A stretch of 64,000 nucleotides of DNA from Gnetum montanum (GCA_015680685.1 MNCI01008651.1:718000-781999), one strand, 5' to 3'; shown: positions 1 to 11,025, counted from the first letter of the stretch. Notes: generated by a model from the letters alone, not told the origin. Numbers and translations: made by a program.

Positions 1-1017
1 ATAGGTGCTTGATCCATGTTTTGGAAAGTTACTCATGGTCTTGCACCACCCAATGCCCACTGTCATGCATGACCAAGGGCTCTACAAACCTTTGCATATA
101 TTCTATAAAGAACATGAAGTGGATGTGGGACCTTGCTTGGATGTTAAACTGTAGCTTGAAGATCTCCGCATGCAAGTCAGTGGCGATGTAGGTAGCCCAG
201 TTGAAGCTCATGCCCTCTAGTAGCACCTCTTTCATCACCTATGCTTGCTCCATCCCAAGGATCTTCCTTTGGGAGAGCAACTTTGAAAAGGCACATGCGT
301 GGAAAAGAGGGTAGAGCTTCTGTACCTCAGGCACAAGCACATAGTTAATTGGTATGCCTTTATGAGATTGGGTGGCCCCTAATAGCTTCTTAATCTCTCC
401 TCTGTGGTCCACCTCCTTGCTATCTTTATCGATGATCATCAAGCCATTAGTGGGGAGGCCAAAGAGGTTAGCAATGAAGGCCTCACTGAGGTTAAGCACT
501 ACCATCACACCATGCAGTCAGGTGATAAAATGCCTGACGTCATTGTTGAAGGAGTCAATGATGGTAACCGTTTTGGCCATTGGGATACTTGGGCTAAGGG
601 AAAAAAATAGGTCTATCAACCCTACATGCATGAGTCTAGTTGTCAATGCATTTGAGGCCTTATGGCACAGCCACTGTTGTGCATCCTCCACATTGCCATA
701 TTTCATGATGAGGGTGGCCTCTGTGCAGCCTATGGTAACCACCGTCACCTCACCTAAGGTAACTACCACTGCAATAAAGGAAAAGCAATGTTAGCATCAT
801 GCATGAGCAAACTAACAAACATACATGAGCAAGCACATGAGCTAAAGCTTAGATGCATACATGGCACAAATGGGGTGCAAGACAAGGGTGGTGTTGCTAA
901 CATCTCCTCAATGTTAATCACATTAGTGGCCCACTCCTCATCCAACCAGTCATAGATCCTACACCTTTCATATGCCCTTGGGTATCGGGTAGGGTAGACC
1001 TCTAGATCGGACCCCAC
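1..1017 (-). pseudogene. Degraded, spliced-looking ORF cluster of unknown function
   Basis: Reading the minus strand from 1017 to 1 gives three protein-like stretches: about 1017-870, 768-518 and 508-29. The last two are nearly contiguous; a single TAG at 239-241 interrupts the 508-29 stretch in frame. A splice-acceptor-like TTTATTGCAG precedes the stretch starting at 768, so an intron between about 870 and 769 is plausible. Recognisable pieces include a segment around 500-440 of the form 'LSEAFIANLFGLPTNG', which recalls the plant retroelement-associated proteins that share an 'LGLP' motif; this is only a resemblance. The stretch continues past the window's left edge. I do not recognise a family with confidence. 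It lies opposite in orientation to the Tat-like pol that follows and so is probably a separate element or a gene captured by one. Confidence 0.4.
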
Positions 1018-1199
1018 CTACTCAGGCACAGTTGCCCAAACATTCAGGCTAGAAGAGAACACCTCTATGGTGGTACGAGTTAAGGCCAGAGTGTTTGCCT
1101 CATCATGTAGGCTCTCCTCATCAACTCTAAACTTGGCATTAAGCATAAGTCATTAGCAATATAGCATGAGCAAGTAGCAAATAATAAACTATGAAAGCC

Positions 1200-1690
1200 A
1201 CAAAAGTACTTACCCTCTAGCATAGTAGATAGTTCTAGGTGGGTTCTAGAATAAAGTGTGCACTCGCAGCGTGATGAAGAGGGTGTTGCTTTTGTTGTAG
1301 CAACTGAACCCTATCATGTGCCATATCCTAGATAGGTATTGAGCACTGCTAGGGCCTTTACTTGAATCACCCGTCCCATCACCACTATTATTAGGCTCAT
1401 TCAAGATGAACCTCAAAATGTCTTGGTTAGCCCAGGTAGCAACGTCTCGGTGATAGCACTAGGAGCCTCCATCGCTAAGTGTGACCACATGATCACACTA
1501 AACTACTACATCAGGTACTCCAAGAACTCATGAGCCCCTGGTCAGAATCACACCTTTTGAACACCCTCTTAATATTTGGTGTAGGCATGTTAGGAATAGG
1601 CTTGCTCATGTAGCATAGGATGCCCACAAGCTTCACGACGATCAAGACAGGATTCAGTAGCACCTTGCAACTAACAAGCAATAAGCAAGT
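1200..1690 (-). pseudogene. Possible FCP1/NLI-type (HAD) phosphatase-like remnant
   Basis: The minus strand from about 1690 reads a hydrophobic strand ending 'IVVKLVGILCYM', followed after about 25 residues by a shifted frame containing 'GAHEFLEYLM' and 'FSVIMWSHLA'. This order resembles the NLI-interacting-factor/FCP1 phosphatase domain: a DLDGxL-type first motif, then an RPG-x-x-EFL helix, then a hydrophobic strand with a W-S/T motif. If so, both catalytic aspartates of the first motif are gone (K and V instead). A consensus 5' splice site, GTAAGT, lies at 1208-1213 on the minus strand at the end of this stretch, and an acceptor-like TTAGTTGCAAG lies just upstream near 1672. At least two frameshifts or in-frame stops are present. 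It is probably an upstream exon of the remnant at 1-1017. The family assignment is tentative. Confidence 0.3.
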
Positions 1691-1714
1691 GTTAGTGTAC
1701 ATACATAGATACAA

Positions 1715-4190
1715 ATTTTGAGATTAAATCATGAAAGTAAATTAGTAAAATTAACATAATGCAATGGGCAGTAACAAAATTTTTTAGTTCTGGCAATGCC
1801 CTTAGGGGCCCTGCAGGTATAGGACGTCAACCAACTTATTTGACATGCTTGGTACTCACTGGGGTACAACACATTTGCATAGGATTAGCATTTTATTTCA
1901 CAAGTTTTGTAGGTTTAGCATCAACATGTTTTCACAAGTTTACAGTTTGCAGGATTAGCATCATTACATTTTGCAAGTTTAGCATTATGCATAGTTTGCA
2001 AAATTTTAGCAATTTTTTTCTAACTCCAAACTGCCTTAGTGAGAGTGTAGTCTAGAATTTTTCAAAAAAATTTCAACTCTGGGCTACCTCTGTAGAGAGC
2101 GTAGTGCAGAATTTTTGAAAAAATTCTAACTCTGGGCTACATTTGTAGAGAGCATAGTCCAAAAAGGAGACAAAATTTTTCTAACTTTGTGAATATTTTG
2201 ACTACGCTTTCTATAGAGCATATTCCTAAAAAAACTGTGAAATTTTTCTAACCTTGTGAGTATTTTGACTATGCTCTCTATAGAGCATAGTCTAGAAAAA
2301 ACTAACTCCTGGGGTAGCCATTTTTCCAAACACTTAATGTCAACTTTGCCTGCAAGGTGTGGGGAGCATAGTCATAGCTACAATAGTCGGAAGTGAAGTC
2401 TTGGCTGCTATCCCAATGGTCTTTGCACATCGCCCCACTGTGCCTTGCATGTTGCACCCTATCACGGTGCTGTCCACTACACCTTACTCATCCCACATGC
2501 GCTACACTTGCTACATGCCACGCCCATGCCCTACCATGTGCAGTCCTCACACATTGCTATACTATTGTGCTTGCCATACCCACTAAGCCCTGCCCTTTTC
2601 TCCTCCTTCATTGTTGCTGCCCCAGATCCTTCCAAAAATGTTTTTCAAAAAGAAAGAAGGGGGAAACATAGGAAATGCATCTTGGCACCAAGCACCTTCG
2701 TTGCCCTTGCAGAAATTCAAAAATAAAAAATACAGAAAATGTGCCCTGGCACCGAGCACCCTAGTTGTTCTTGCTATCATGTTGTGTGGTGCAATTACCC
2801 CTGCATCCACCCAATGCATAGACCCCCCTACACCCCACTTGAAAAATTTGAAAAAAAAATGATGGCCACAACATGTGGTGATAATCATGACCCTTGCGCC
2901 CATGGTGTCCATGGCCTTTCTCCCCACACTTGCTGTGCTACACGTGCACACCCAATCCCTCCTCGTGCAGCCTTGAAGGGGCTAGACAGAAACCTTGCCC
3001 CACGGCCTTAGCAATGCACAGTATGCTTGGCCTTTGCCCCCTCAAAAAATATAAATAATTTTTTTTCAATCCCTAGTGCTTTTTACCCTACTGTTGCCCA
3101 TCCATGGTTGTCGCCAAAACCTTGATCCTCGCTTTCCCCTCGATCGCACTGTAAAATAGAAAAGTCTATTTTCAAAAAAAAAAGAAAAAATGCAGGGCAA
3201 ACCCCTACTGCATCCTTGTACCACATCCTGCTACCATGTAGTAGACTGCCCTTAGTTGCCACATTGCAAAGTGTAGCTTGTGGCCTACCCATGGCCCACG
3301 CAAGAAACCCCACATCCCATGCACAGTAGAAACAAATGACAACAAAAACCCTCATTGCCTGAAACCCTTCCAACCATGTAGTCCCTCCCTAACTATGGTA
3401 GCTGAAAATGATGCACAGTGGTGGTGGCCCCTACCATAGTAGTGCACCATGGCAGGGTGCCAATAATGTTTGTGCTCCCAAACCCTTGAAGTGCAGAAAA
3501 TGAAACAAAGAAAAACAACAAAGGGGAGAGCGTAGTTGGGGTACCTAGCAGATGTCGATGGCCTCCTCTCCTCCATGCATGCCTATGGTAGGTAGCCCAA
3601 TGCTTATTCCCCCTCATTCATGTTTGCTAGTCCTAGGTGCAAGTGTCCACTCTAGTGTGTCATCTTACTCCAACTATGCTCTCCATTGGTAGCGCAAAAT
3701 AATAGTAATGGCAAGACTATGCTCTAAACCTTACATTTGAAAGCTTGAAATGACAACTTACCCATAGTGAAAATGGACCTATATACCATCTCAAGGTCAT
3801 TTAATGACCCACCAACCTAGGACTACGTTCCACACTTAGCCAGAATTTTTCAAATTTTGGTGGAAAGCATAGTTGGGTGAGAGCATAGTCACCCATACTT
3901 AGACAAAATTTTCAACTCTTCATTGCCCAGTGAATGCCCAAGCCAATTTCACTTCCCAAGCATGGCCAACCTTCCCCAAAATTGTATGTTTGACACATCT
4001 ACGGTCCACTAAGGCCTAAAACTAGCATGCATGGCTTGTTGAGGCCTAAAATCGCCACACACATGCCTACCTTCTTTATAGCCCTTTTGCATAGTTAGGA
4101 AAATTTTCATCGCATTGCTTTTCATTCATCTATTCATATTAACTTGGTTAAGACATGTGCTGCTTAACATTTTGCTAGTTTGTTTTGTAG
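1715..4190. other. Non-coding repeat-derived tract upstream of the Tat-like pol
   Basis: No convincing reading frame is visible. The left part is AT-rich with short internal repeats (2048-2300). The centre (2340-3640) is C-rich with runs such as CCCTACC and CACACTTGC. GACTATGCTCTCC and its reverse complement GGAGAGCATAGTC recur in diverged form here (for example near 2146, 2266, 2376, 3674, 3715 and 3881) and again at 9420-10150, on the far side of the pol region. That sharing suggests the tract is regulatory or LTR-derived sequence of the same Tat-like element. I could not find a 5' LTR boundary, primer-binding site, gag or protease upstream of the pol region. Confidence 0.45.
2048..2300. 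repeat. Two adjoining short tandem duplications
   Basis: Two imperfect units of about 57-61 bp (2048-2160) share 'AGAATTTTT.AAAAAAATT' and 'AACTCTGGGCTAC.T.TGTAGAGAGC'. Two units of about 68-70 bp (2161-2296) share 'AAATTTTTCTAAC.TTGTGA.TATTTTGACTA' and 'TATAGAGCATA'. Each unit ends in a copy of the GAGCATAGTC word found throughout this tract and again near 9400-10150. Confidence 0.6.
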
Positions 4191-4194
4191 GAAG

Positions 4195-5460
4195 ATGACA
4201 TGATCACGCATGAGTAGATCCTCTTACCTCTAGTTCTCATTAGACCTCATCGTGATATGAAGCGATGCATTGACCTACATTGCCTAGACATTGAGCCTAC
4301 AACCTATGTTGAATACGTAGCATTCGTAGAGGTACCACTAGACTAGCCCAACCATCTAGTTAAGGCTCTCAATCTAGAGGTAGGGGATGTCATAGAGGAT
4401 CCCCTCATTGAGATTCTTGTGACAACACCCAATGGTAAGGTGAAAATGCTAAAATTGAGCTCCTCGCTAGATCCGCAGCATGCCCAAGACATGGCTAAGA
4501 TGCTAAACGATAACATCAAGGCCTTTGTTGGGCCTAGACCCTTGGCTAGTCCAACACAATATCATTCTCAATCCCTGCATTAAACCAGTAAAACAAAAAG
4601 TGTGCAAGGTTAGGCCTAAGGTGGCATTGATGGTTCATGATGAAATTGCCAAGCTTTACAAAGCTGGTTTCATCCAGCCTATTAATTATGTAGACTAGGT
4701 CTTCAGCATCGTAGTTGTACCCAAGAAAAATGGAAGTATATTTATTTGGATAGACTTCTAGGACCTGAACAAGGCAACCATCAAAGATGATTTTTTGTTG
4801 TCCAGTATTGATCAACTGATTGATACCACAGTTGGACATGCCTTGCTATCCTTCATGGATGGGTTCTTGGGCTACAACTGGATTAGGATCAACACTGTAC
4901 ACCAACTTAGCATAACCTTTGTGACCCCTTGGGGTATGTTTTGCTATACCATGATGCCCTTTGGAGTCAAGAATGTAGGAGCAATGTATCAATGCACAAT
5001 GCTGTATATTTTTAGTGATTACATGCCAAGTTTACTTAATGACTATGTATACAACATCATGGTTAAGTCCAAAGTGGCTGACAACCATGCAAATGATCTA
5101 GACATAGTGCTTAAACATTGCTTAAAACATGATCTTAAGTTGAACCCCAAGAAGTGTGTTTTTGGCATCAGAATGGGTTAGATGCTTAGTTTTGTAGTAT
5201 CTAAAGTAGGAATATGGATAGACCCTGATAAGGTTAAGGCCATAACCAACTTAGCACCATCGACCAACCTTAAGGAGCTTCGAGGATTACAAGGTAGAAT
5301 ACAATTGATATGCAGGTTTATCGTGCTGTTAACTAATAAGTTACAGCTAATGTAACATTTGCTCAAGAAAGGAACCCACTTCATATGGACAGCTCAATGC
5401 CAACAAGCATTTGATAATCTTAAGCAAGAGCTAGCACAACTTTCTATGGTTCACCCTCCA
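4195..5460 (+). pseudogene. Tat-like Ty3/gypsy pol: linker and reverse transcriptase (dead)
   Basis: From about 4200 the plus strand reads the region that precedes RT in plant gypsy pol, then shifts frame near 4530. It continues with RT motifs: 'NPCIKPVKQK', 'EIAKLYKAGFI', 'VVPKKNGS', a degraded 'IDF.DLNKA', 'FMDGFLGYNWI', 'TPWGMFCYTMMPFGVKN' and 'LNPKKCVFG'. The catalytic box that should read Y-V-D-D reads Y-V-Y-N at 5044-5055, so both active-site aspartates are gone. In-frame stops include TAG where relatives have W (VDW at about 4694) and a TAG at 5179. The 'KNxGAxYQ' signature and the tandem RNase H that follows place it in the Tat side of plant gypsy elements. Its gag and protease are missing. 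Confidence 0.85.
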
Positions 5461-6330
5461 TAAGGAGATAAACCCTTTTACATCTACCTTGCCACTTCTG
5501 ACATGTCCATCACTTCTCTGCTTTGCTAGAAGTGAGATGATGGCATTGAGGTCTTGGTTTACTACTTAAGCCATGAGTTAGTAGCCCATGAAGCAAAATA
5601 CAATGATGTGAAAAAGCATTGCCTTACCTTGGTCTTCTGACTGAAGAAGTGGAGGCATTACCTTTTTCACAGTCAAGTCAATATCATTTACAAAAATAAT
5701 GTACCCTGAGTAATCACAATGAATATCTACGAAAGTAGTAATATTGCACAATGGAAAGCAATAACAATGGAGTTTGACCTACATTACCTCGCACAAGTCT
5801 CAACAAAAGGTCAAGCTATAGCTACACAACTCATGGCTTTGCCAGTTAATGACCAAGCAACTAAAGACCTAAAATTCTCGGACGAGCATATTAATAGTGT
5901 TAATCAAGTGCTTGATAACTATTAGGCACTCATACATTTTGACAGAGCTTCAACCTCTCAAGGAGTTAGTGCCACTACCATTATCACATTTCCCTCAGGG
6001 GAGATCCAACCCTTTGCATATTATTTTACATTCTCTTGCACTAACAACGTGGTGGAGTATGAAGGTCTCCTATGAGGTATCCTTGTAGCATGCAACCTAG
6101 GGATTCAACACCTAGCAATCCGAGGTGACTCATAGTTAGTAGTCAACTAGGTAATAGAGGTTTACACCTATAACGCCCAACATTTATAGCCTTATTGTGA
6201 CCTGGTGATGCACTTGCTTCAACACTTTGCAACTATTGATGTCTAGTAGATTCGTCAGAATGAAAATGCCATAGCCAATGCTTTAGCAACATTACCCCTA
6301 AGCATTGCACCTGACATGTTCCATGCATTG
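5461..6330 (+). pseudogene. Tat-like pol: RNase H plus archaeal-type second RNase H
   Basis: After RT comes the retroviral-type RNase H tail ('VLVYYLSHELVAHEAKYN', 'KKWRHYLFHSQV', 'AQWKAITMEFDLHYL'). From about 5985 comes a second module: 'FAYYFTFSCTNNVVEYEGLL', a stop, 'GILVACNLGIQHLAIRGDS', a stop, then 'IRQNENAIANALATLPL'. The T-N-N-x-x-E-Y-E and R-G-D-S words are those of the archaeal-type RNase H domain that marks Tat elements. Stops (TAG, TGA) and a frame change near 5930 interrupt it. Here the catalytic Glu (VEYE) and the Asp of RGDS remain readable, unlike the RT box. Confidence 0.8.
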
Positions 6331-6559
6331 CCCACCTCAGTGGTGGATTGCACTATGCCTATCATGCAAATCACTGATACTACATCCATAGCCACAGTAA
6401 GCACAACCCACGTAAGAGAATGGTACAACGACATCAAGGTGTACCTTCTATAGGATGAGTCTCTGCAACATTTAACTACTACTTAAAAGGATGTAGTGCG
6501 TAAACATTCGTAGTAGTATGTCATCATGGGTCATAACACGCTATGCTGTAGATCCTACG

Positions 6560-7660
6560 ATGGCATACTGCTAACCTGTGTAAGAAACAACAGTGCAAAC
6601 AATTGTTGAACAAGTTCATGAGGGACTGTGTGGAGGTCACATAGCACCTAGGGCAATGGTAGTGAAAATCAAACGATTAGGATATTATTGGCCTTACATG
6701 GAGAGTGATTGCATCTCAAGGGCCAAAATGTGTGACATGTGTTAATGGCATGGAAACCTAATGCACATGCCACTGACTGAACTGCACACAATGCGGATCA
6801 CGTGGCTGTTTCAATGTTGGGGCTTAGACATCATTGGACCTATAACACCTAAGTCCTCTATAGGGCATGGCTTCATCATAACTGCAACTGAGTATTTCAC
6901 CAAGTGGGTTGAGGCTATTCCCCTTAGGAAGACAACATCTTAACAAGTTTGCAAATTCATGCTCGATAACATAGTGACCTGTTTTGGCTTACCCATGACC
7001 ATAGTAATAGACAATGAGCCATAATTTAGTAGTGCCAAAACTAAAGCCTTTTATGAGCACTTTGGTATTAAACATTTTTTTTGTTGCCATAGTACCCTCA
7101 GGCGAATGGCCAAGTGAAGGCCACTAACAAATTCATTGTCAACCTTCTCAAGAAGATGCTAACCAACATCAAATAATGATGGCACAAGCAACTAGTCTAC
7201 ACACTCTGGGCCTGCTACACAATGTGCTGAATGGCAATAGGTAAGATGCCTTACAATCTTGTTTACAGGTCTAAAGCAATTTTGGCCATTGAATTGTAGG
7301 TTCCAATGCTTTGGGTAATCCTCTCGAACTTCATCAATGAAGCTCAGAACAAAAAATTGAGGAACATAGACCTTGAATCAATAGAGGAGGAGCACATGTA
7401 AAATTTTGATAGCATCGAATAGTACCAAGAAAAGAAATGGCAAAAACACCATCACAACCAGCATCAATGCCTAATCAAGAAAGGGGACCTAGTCCTTAAG
7501 GCTGTTCGTGAACTCATGGAAAAATTCTTAGTCAATTGGGAAGTGCCTTTCTTGGTTACTAAGGCCTATGAAAAAGGAGCATTTAAGCTTGCTAATTAAG
7601 ATGAAAATGAGTTTGCCAATCTAGTGAACCATTCGTACCTGAAGCCATACTACACCTAGC
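6560..7660 (+). pseudogene. Tat-like pol: integrase (catalytic Glu lost)
   Basis: The zinc-binding N-terminus is readable as 'VHEGLCGGH' followed by 'CDMC' about 30 residues on. The core follows: 'WGLDIIGPITPKSS' with the first catalytic Asp at 6827-6829, then 'GLPMTIVIDNEP' with the second Asp at 7010-7012. After a frameshift comes 'YPQANGQVKATNK', where the conserved catalytic Glu of NGQVE is replaced by Lys (AAG at 7117-7119). The C-terminal part ('KKGDLVLKAVRELMEKF', 'NHSYLKPYYT') ends at about 7660. Stop codons and frameshifts are frequent. Confidence 0.85.
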
Positions 7661-7703
7661 ATGCAATACTACACATGAACGGAGCAAGGTGTGCATTTGT
7701 CTG

Positions 7704-7845
7704 CTATGACATTAAACTGGCATAACTCATCCACTATGATGTTAAATTGGCATAGCTCATCCACTATGATGTTAAATTAGGATAGTAGTCTGCTAGGACT
7801 ATAAACTAGCACACCATGATCTACGAAGACCTTAAACTAGGTTCA
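7704..7845 (+). repeat. 30-bp tandem repeat, about five units
   Basis: The word CTATGAT/CTATGAC recurs at 7704, 7734, 7764 and, degraded, at 7794 (CTAGGAC) and about 7821. Each is followed by a variant of GTTAAATTGGCATAGCTCA. The spacing of the first four is 30 bp. The array starts about 40 bp after the end of the integrase, in the 3' untranslated part of the Tat-like element. Confidence 0.7.
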
Positions 7846-7959
7846 CCATCAATCACGCATAGTTCCAGGAGCAAGCGAGCGAGAATAATTCTAACTCCCC
7901 CCTCCCCTCCACTCTTTTCTACACCATGTGGGCAGGGATATTGCAATCCCAAGATGGAA

Positions 7960-8400
7960 CATTGGTCATTGATTTGGCCTTTGGAGTGCTTGCAACATTA
8001 CAATCCCTCGTCATTTTGCTAGTTTTTTAAGCTCTTGTCATTGGTTTGGCCTTTGGGGCATTTGCAGCATTATGGCCCCTTGCCATTTTATTGATTTTTA
8101 GAGCTCTTGCCATCAGTCTGACCTTGGGAGCACTTGTAGCATTAGGCCCCCCCCACCATTTTGTTGATTTTTTAACCTCTTACTATCGCTTTGGCCTTTG
8201 GAGCATTCATAGCATCATCATCCCATAGGCATTTTTCTAGCTCTTTGAAGATCTGCAACTGGCATAGCCTTTGGAGCATTTGCAACATTATTGCGCCTAG
8301 GAATTTTGTTGGTTTGCCAAATACTTTCCATTATTTCAGCCTTTGGAGCACTTGCAGCATTATCGCCCTTGGCATCTTTATTTGCATTTCATGTTTTGTG
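7960..8400 (+). repeat. 72-bp minisatellite, six units
   Basis: The core TGGCCTTTGGAGCATTTGCA and the following GCATTA word recur with the GGCC at about 7976, 8048, 8120, 8193, 8266 and 8338, giving spacings of 72, 72, 73, 73 and 72 bp. Between cores the units share 'TTTTGTTGATTTTTTA' and 'CTCTTGCCAT'. The array lies between the integrase and the polypurine tract, so it belongs to the element's 3' untranslated region. Open frames seen here in several phases are a by-product of the periodicity and are not genes. From 8401 to 8946 I see no further structure. Confidence 0.85.
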
Positions 8401-8946
8401 GTTTTCTTGTCTTCTCGGAGTTGTGTTTGTAGGATGAAGCCCCTAGGTGGTTATGCAAAGGCACATCTCATCACAGTGACAAGTTGCAACATTGCTCTAA
8501 TGTGCATGATTAGACTAGCTAAGCCTCTCAAGAGTGCACATCCCTACTACCTATTATGGCCTAACTACATCCATCCCTATGTCCTAATACTTTTGCATTT
8601 CCCCACATAGACAAGGCTATAAACCCCTGTGACCACATGGCATGCTCTTGCAAGTTAAACCATAGAACCCAAGGTGGACATAACATAAGTTGTCTCGTGG
8701 GGAGCCTCTGTTGGCTGGTCAAAGCCCATGTAGATGTAACACAAGTCATCTTGGGGAAGAAACACTTGTCTGATAGATGTGATGCTATTTTGCAAGCATC
8801 AAATCAAAGCCCATTTAGTGGCACGTAGTCCATTGGATGAAAAGCATCATGCAGTTAGCATTTAGCAAAGCACAAAACCCAAAGAGGGTTCACCCCATAG
8901 CAAAAAAGCAAAACAAAAGCAAAAAGAAAAAGAAAATACAAAGAGC

Positions 8947-8961
8947 AAAGGGGGGAAAGCA
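8947..8961 (+). other. Polypurine tract of the Tat-like element
   Basis: The run AAAGGGGGGAAAG at 8947-8959 is followed by CA and then TGTCCCC, the pattern expected where a plus-strand polypurine tract meets an LTR beginning with TG. The preceding 60 bp is also purine-rich. It lies about 1.3 kb downstream of the integrase on the same strand. Confidence 0.6.
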
Positions 8962-9419
8962 TGTCCCCAAGCAAATCAGTAGAGCTACAATTTTGCAACT
9001 GGTCCAGCCTTGAATCCACACTAACTCTCTCATGAGCACTCTGAAGAAAGGTCAGTTTTTTTAGGGGTAAGCTACCCTGGTGCCATGGTCACCATCAATT
9101 ATGCTGACTCTGCACCCTACATCACGACACCCTGTTTGCACTTCGTCTCCCTTTTTATCCTCAGCACATTACCTACACCATTTACTCCTAGCATACCGCT
9201 ATCCATGACACTCTTGAGCATGGCGCAACAACATACGACCATGCATGGAAGAGTGATGTTGGTGCCAAGCCTATTATGGTGTTTTGAAATTTTTTGTTGA
9301 CATCTCTTGGGCCACTCCTTTAGATGTTAACAAAGAGGGGCCAATGAAACACCACCAAATTCATGCTACATCGTCTTGACTGCAAATTTGTTTAAGTGTT
9401 AGCACGAGGCAAATTTTTC

Positions 9420-10150
9420 TAAGTGTTGGGACTATTCTCTCCATTGCCCTAGAGTGTAGTCAGCCTAGTGGAGAGCATAGTTAGCTCCAAAAATGGATTT
9501 TTTTACAATTTTTCCTAAGTGTCATCATGAAGCAAGAAGCTGCAAATTTTTCTAAGTTGGGACTATGCTCTCCATTGCCCCAAAGTGTAGCCAACTTAGT
9601 AAAGAGTGTAGTCAACACCAAAGGCCAATTTTGCAAATTTTTCTAAGTGTTAAGCCAACAGTTGTAGATTTTTCTAAAGTGTTGAGACTATGCTCTCCAC
9701 TGCCTTGGAGCATAATCAAGTGTAGTTAGCATGGAAGACCTAGTTTTGTAGAAATTTGCTAACTGTTGAGACTACACTCTCCACTGCCCTGGAGCATAGT
9801 CAAGCATAGTCAATTGGAAGCTAGATTTTGCAAAATTTTCCAAGTGCTAGGACCTAATTGGGAGCATAGTCAACCTCCCATGGAGAGCATAGTCAACACA
9901 TAGCCATTTTTCACAAAATTTTTTGTAAGTGTTGGAATATGCTCTCCCCCAGTCCAGAGCGTAGTTAGCCAAAATAGCTTCCAAGGACCTTCACAATGCA
10001 GCACTAACATTTAGCTTAGCTCCAACACATCTCCAACTAGTGTAGTTAGCAAAAATGCATCTTTGTTGTACCCCTTTTGGCCCCAAATTGTAACTATGCT
10101 CAACCCCACCCAAGGTAATGGAGAGCATAGTCTTGGAGCATAATCTTCAA
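9420..10150. repeat. Array of GACTATGCTCTCC / GGAGAGCATAGTC inverted modules
   Basis: GACTATGCTCTCC (near 9560 and 9685, variants near 9430, 9770 and 9940) is paired with downstream copies of its reverse complement GGAGAGCATAGTC (near 9470, 9860, 9885 and 10110). Between pairs the text repeats AATTTTTCTAAGTGTTGGGAC and 'GCCCTGGAGCATAGTCAA'. The module length varies from about 90 to 130 bp, so this is an irregular, diverged array with a potential stem in each unit. Confidence 0.65.
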
Positions 10151-10332
10151 AGTTGCATTTTTTCAGGCATATTGCGGTCCTTTTGGCACACGAACATGTA
10201 GTTGGTAGTGTAGTCATAGTCTCACAGAGTCCAATAGAGCACACTAGAGCACAACATCGCTGGTCTGAGCGTAGTCCCAACCATCCCACTACCACGTGGT
10301 AACCGATCCACATTTCATGCTAACCTTAGGCC

Positions 10333-10340
10333 TATAAATA
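10333..10340 (+). promoter_or_regulatory. TATA box in the Tat-like LTR
   Basis: TATAAATA within CCTATAAATACACCAACC, located about 180 bp after the last GAGCATAGTC module. The surrounding CC...CACC context is typical of plant LTR promoters. No initiation site can be read from the sequence. Confidence 0.5.
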
Positions 10341-10810
10341 CACCAACCCTCTATGTTTTAGGGGTTGGCAAATTTAAAAGTTGGCATTATGGGAATTTGG
10401 CATTTTTAGCAAGGCAAGGCATTCATGCACCATCGTAGCTCACCACAAGACATCGTAGACCACTGCTATCCACTACACACTATAGCAGGCACAAACACCA
10501 TGGCAGAATGTTAGTCTTCATTTCTAGACACCCCCAAGACTAAGACTACGCTATCCACTATGCTTGTTATACATTGCATACCTTCTCACCCCTTCTAAAG
10601 TTAACTATGCTCAATCCTAGTTGGGCTGGTGTTCCATTCTCTCTCGCTTTCTTTTTATGCATTTTCAACATTTTTAGCATTCTACTTATATTTTTTGCTA
10701 TTTTTGCGCACAACTGTGCATTGACACCTTTGCTTTGCATTGAAATCCTTGACGACGCTCACTCTTGTTGACACTGTTAACATTGTAAACATCGTTCAAC
10801 ACTTAGCATT

Positions 10811-11025
10811 GTTTGGCATCACATTTGGTAAGTCCCTGTTTAATTGACAAGACCATTCTAGGCATCCCATCTTCACCTCTAGAAAGCCCTCATGTGGATG
10901 TGGGGCCCCATGGACCCCTCGGTGTTCCAGCCATTGATGTTTTTGGTTGCTACATCCAATTTTGTAAAAAGCTTGATTTTATATTTGTTCACTTGAAGAT
11001 GAGTTTTTAGTTAGTCATGGGGGTA
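10811..11025 (+). other. 3' end remnant of a lost element, with polypurine tract
   Basis: The last part (10993-11025) reads GATGAGTTTTTAGTTAGTC then ATGGGGGTA. It is the same 3' end that precedes the 3' LTRs of elements E (18281-18303) and D (43678-43704). A polypurine tract here, directly before the LTR at 11026, means that LTR was once the 3' LTR of an upstream element whose body is now missing. The left part, 10811-10990, shows no recognisable coding. Confidence 0.55.

Larger units (their letters stand above)
8962..10810 (+). repeat. Probable 3' LTR of the Tat-like element
   Basis: It starts with TG immediately after the polypurine tract. It contains an array of GAGCATAGTC-type modules (9420-10150), then a TATA box (CCTATAAATACACC) at 10333, followed by about 470 bp of T-rich sequence that would be R and U5. 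The right boundary is not fixed: no matching 5' LTR was found in the window, so the end near 10810 is an estimate based on where a different element's 3' end begins. Confidence 0.45.

Noticed and set aside
2583-3011. Overlapping frames of 80-122 codons on both strands
   Set aside because: Low-complexity Pro/His/Cys-rich translations of a C-rich repeat tract; no conserved motif and open frames on both strands together.
8046-8610. Overlapping plus-strand open frames of 60-139 codons
   Set aside because: They lie largely within the 72-bp tandem array, whose period is divisible by three, so any stop-free unit stays open; no family resemblance.
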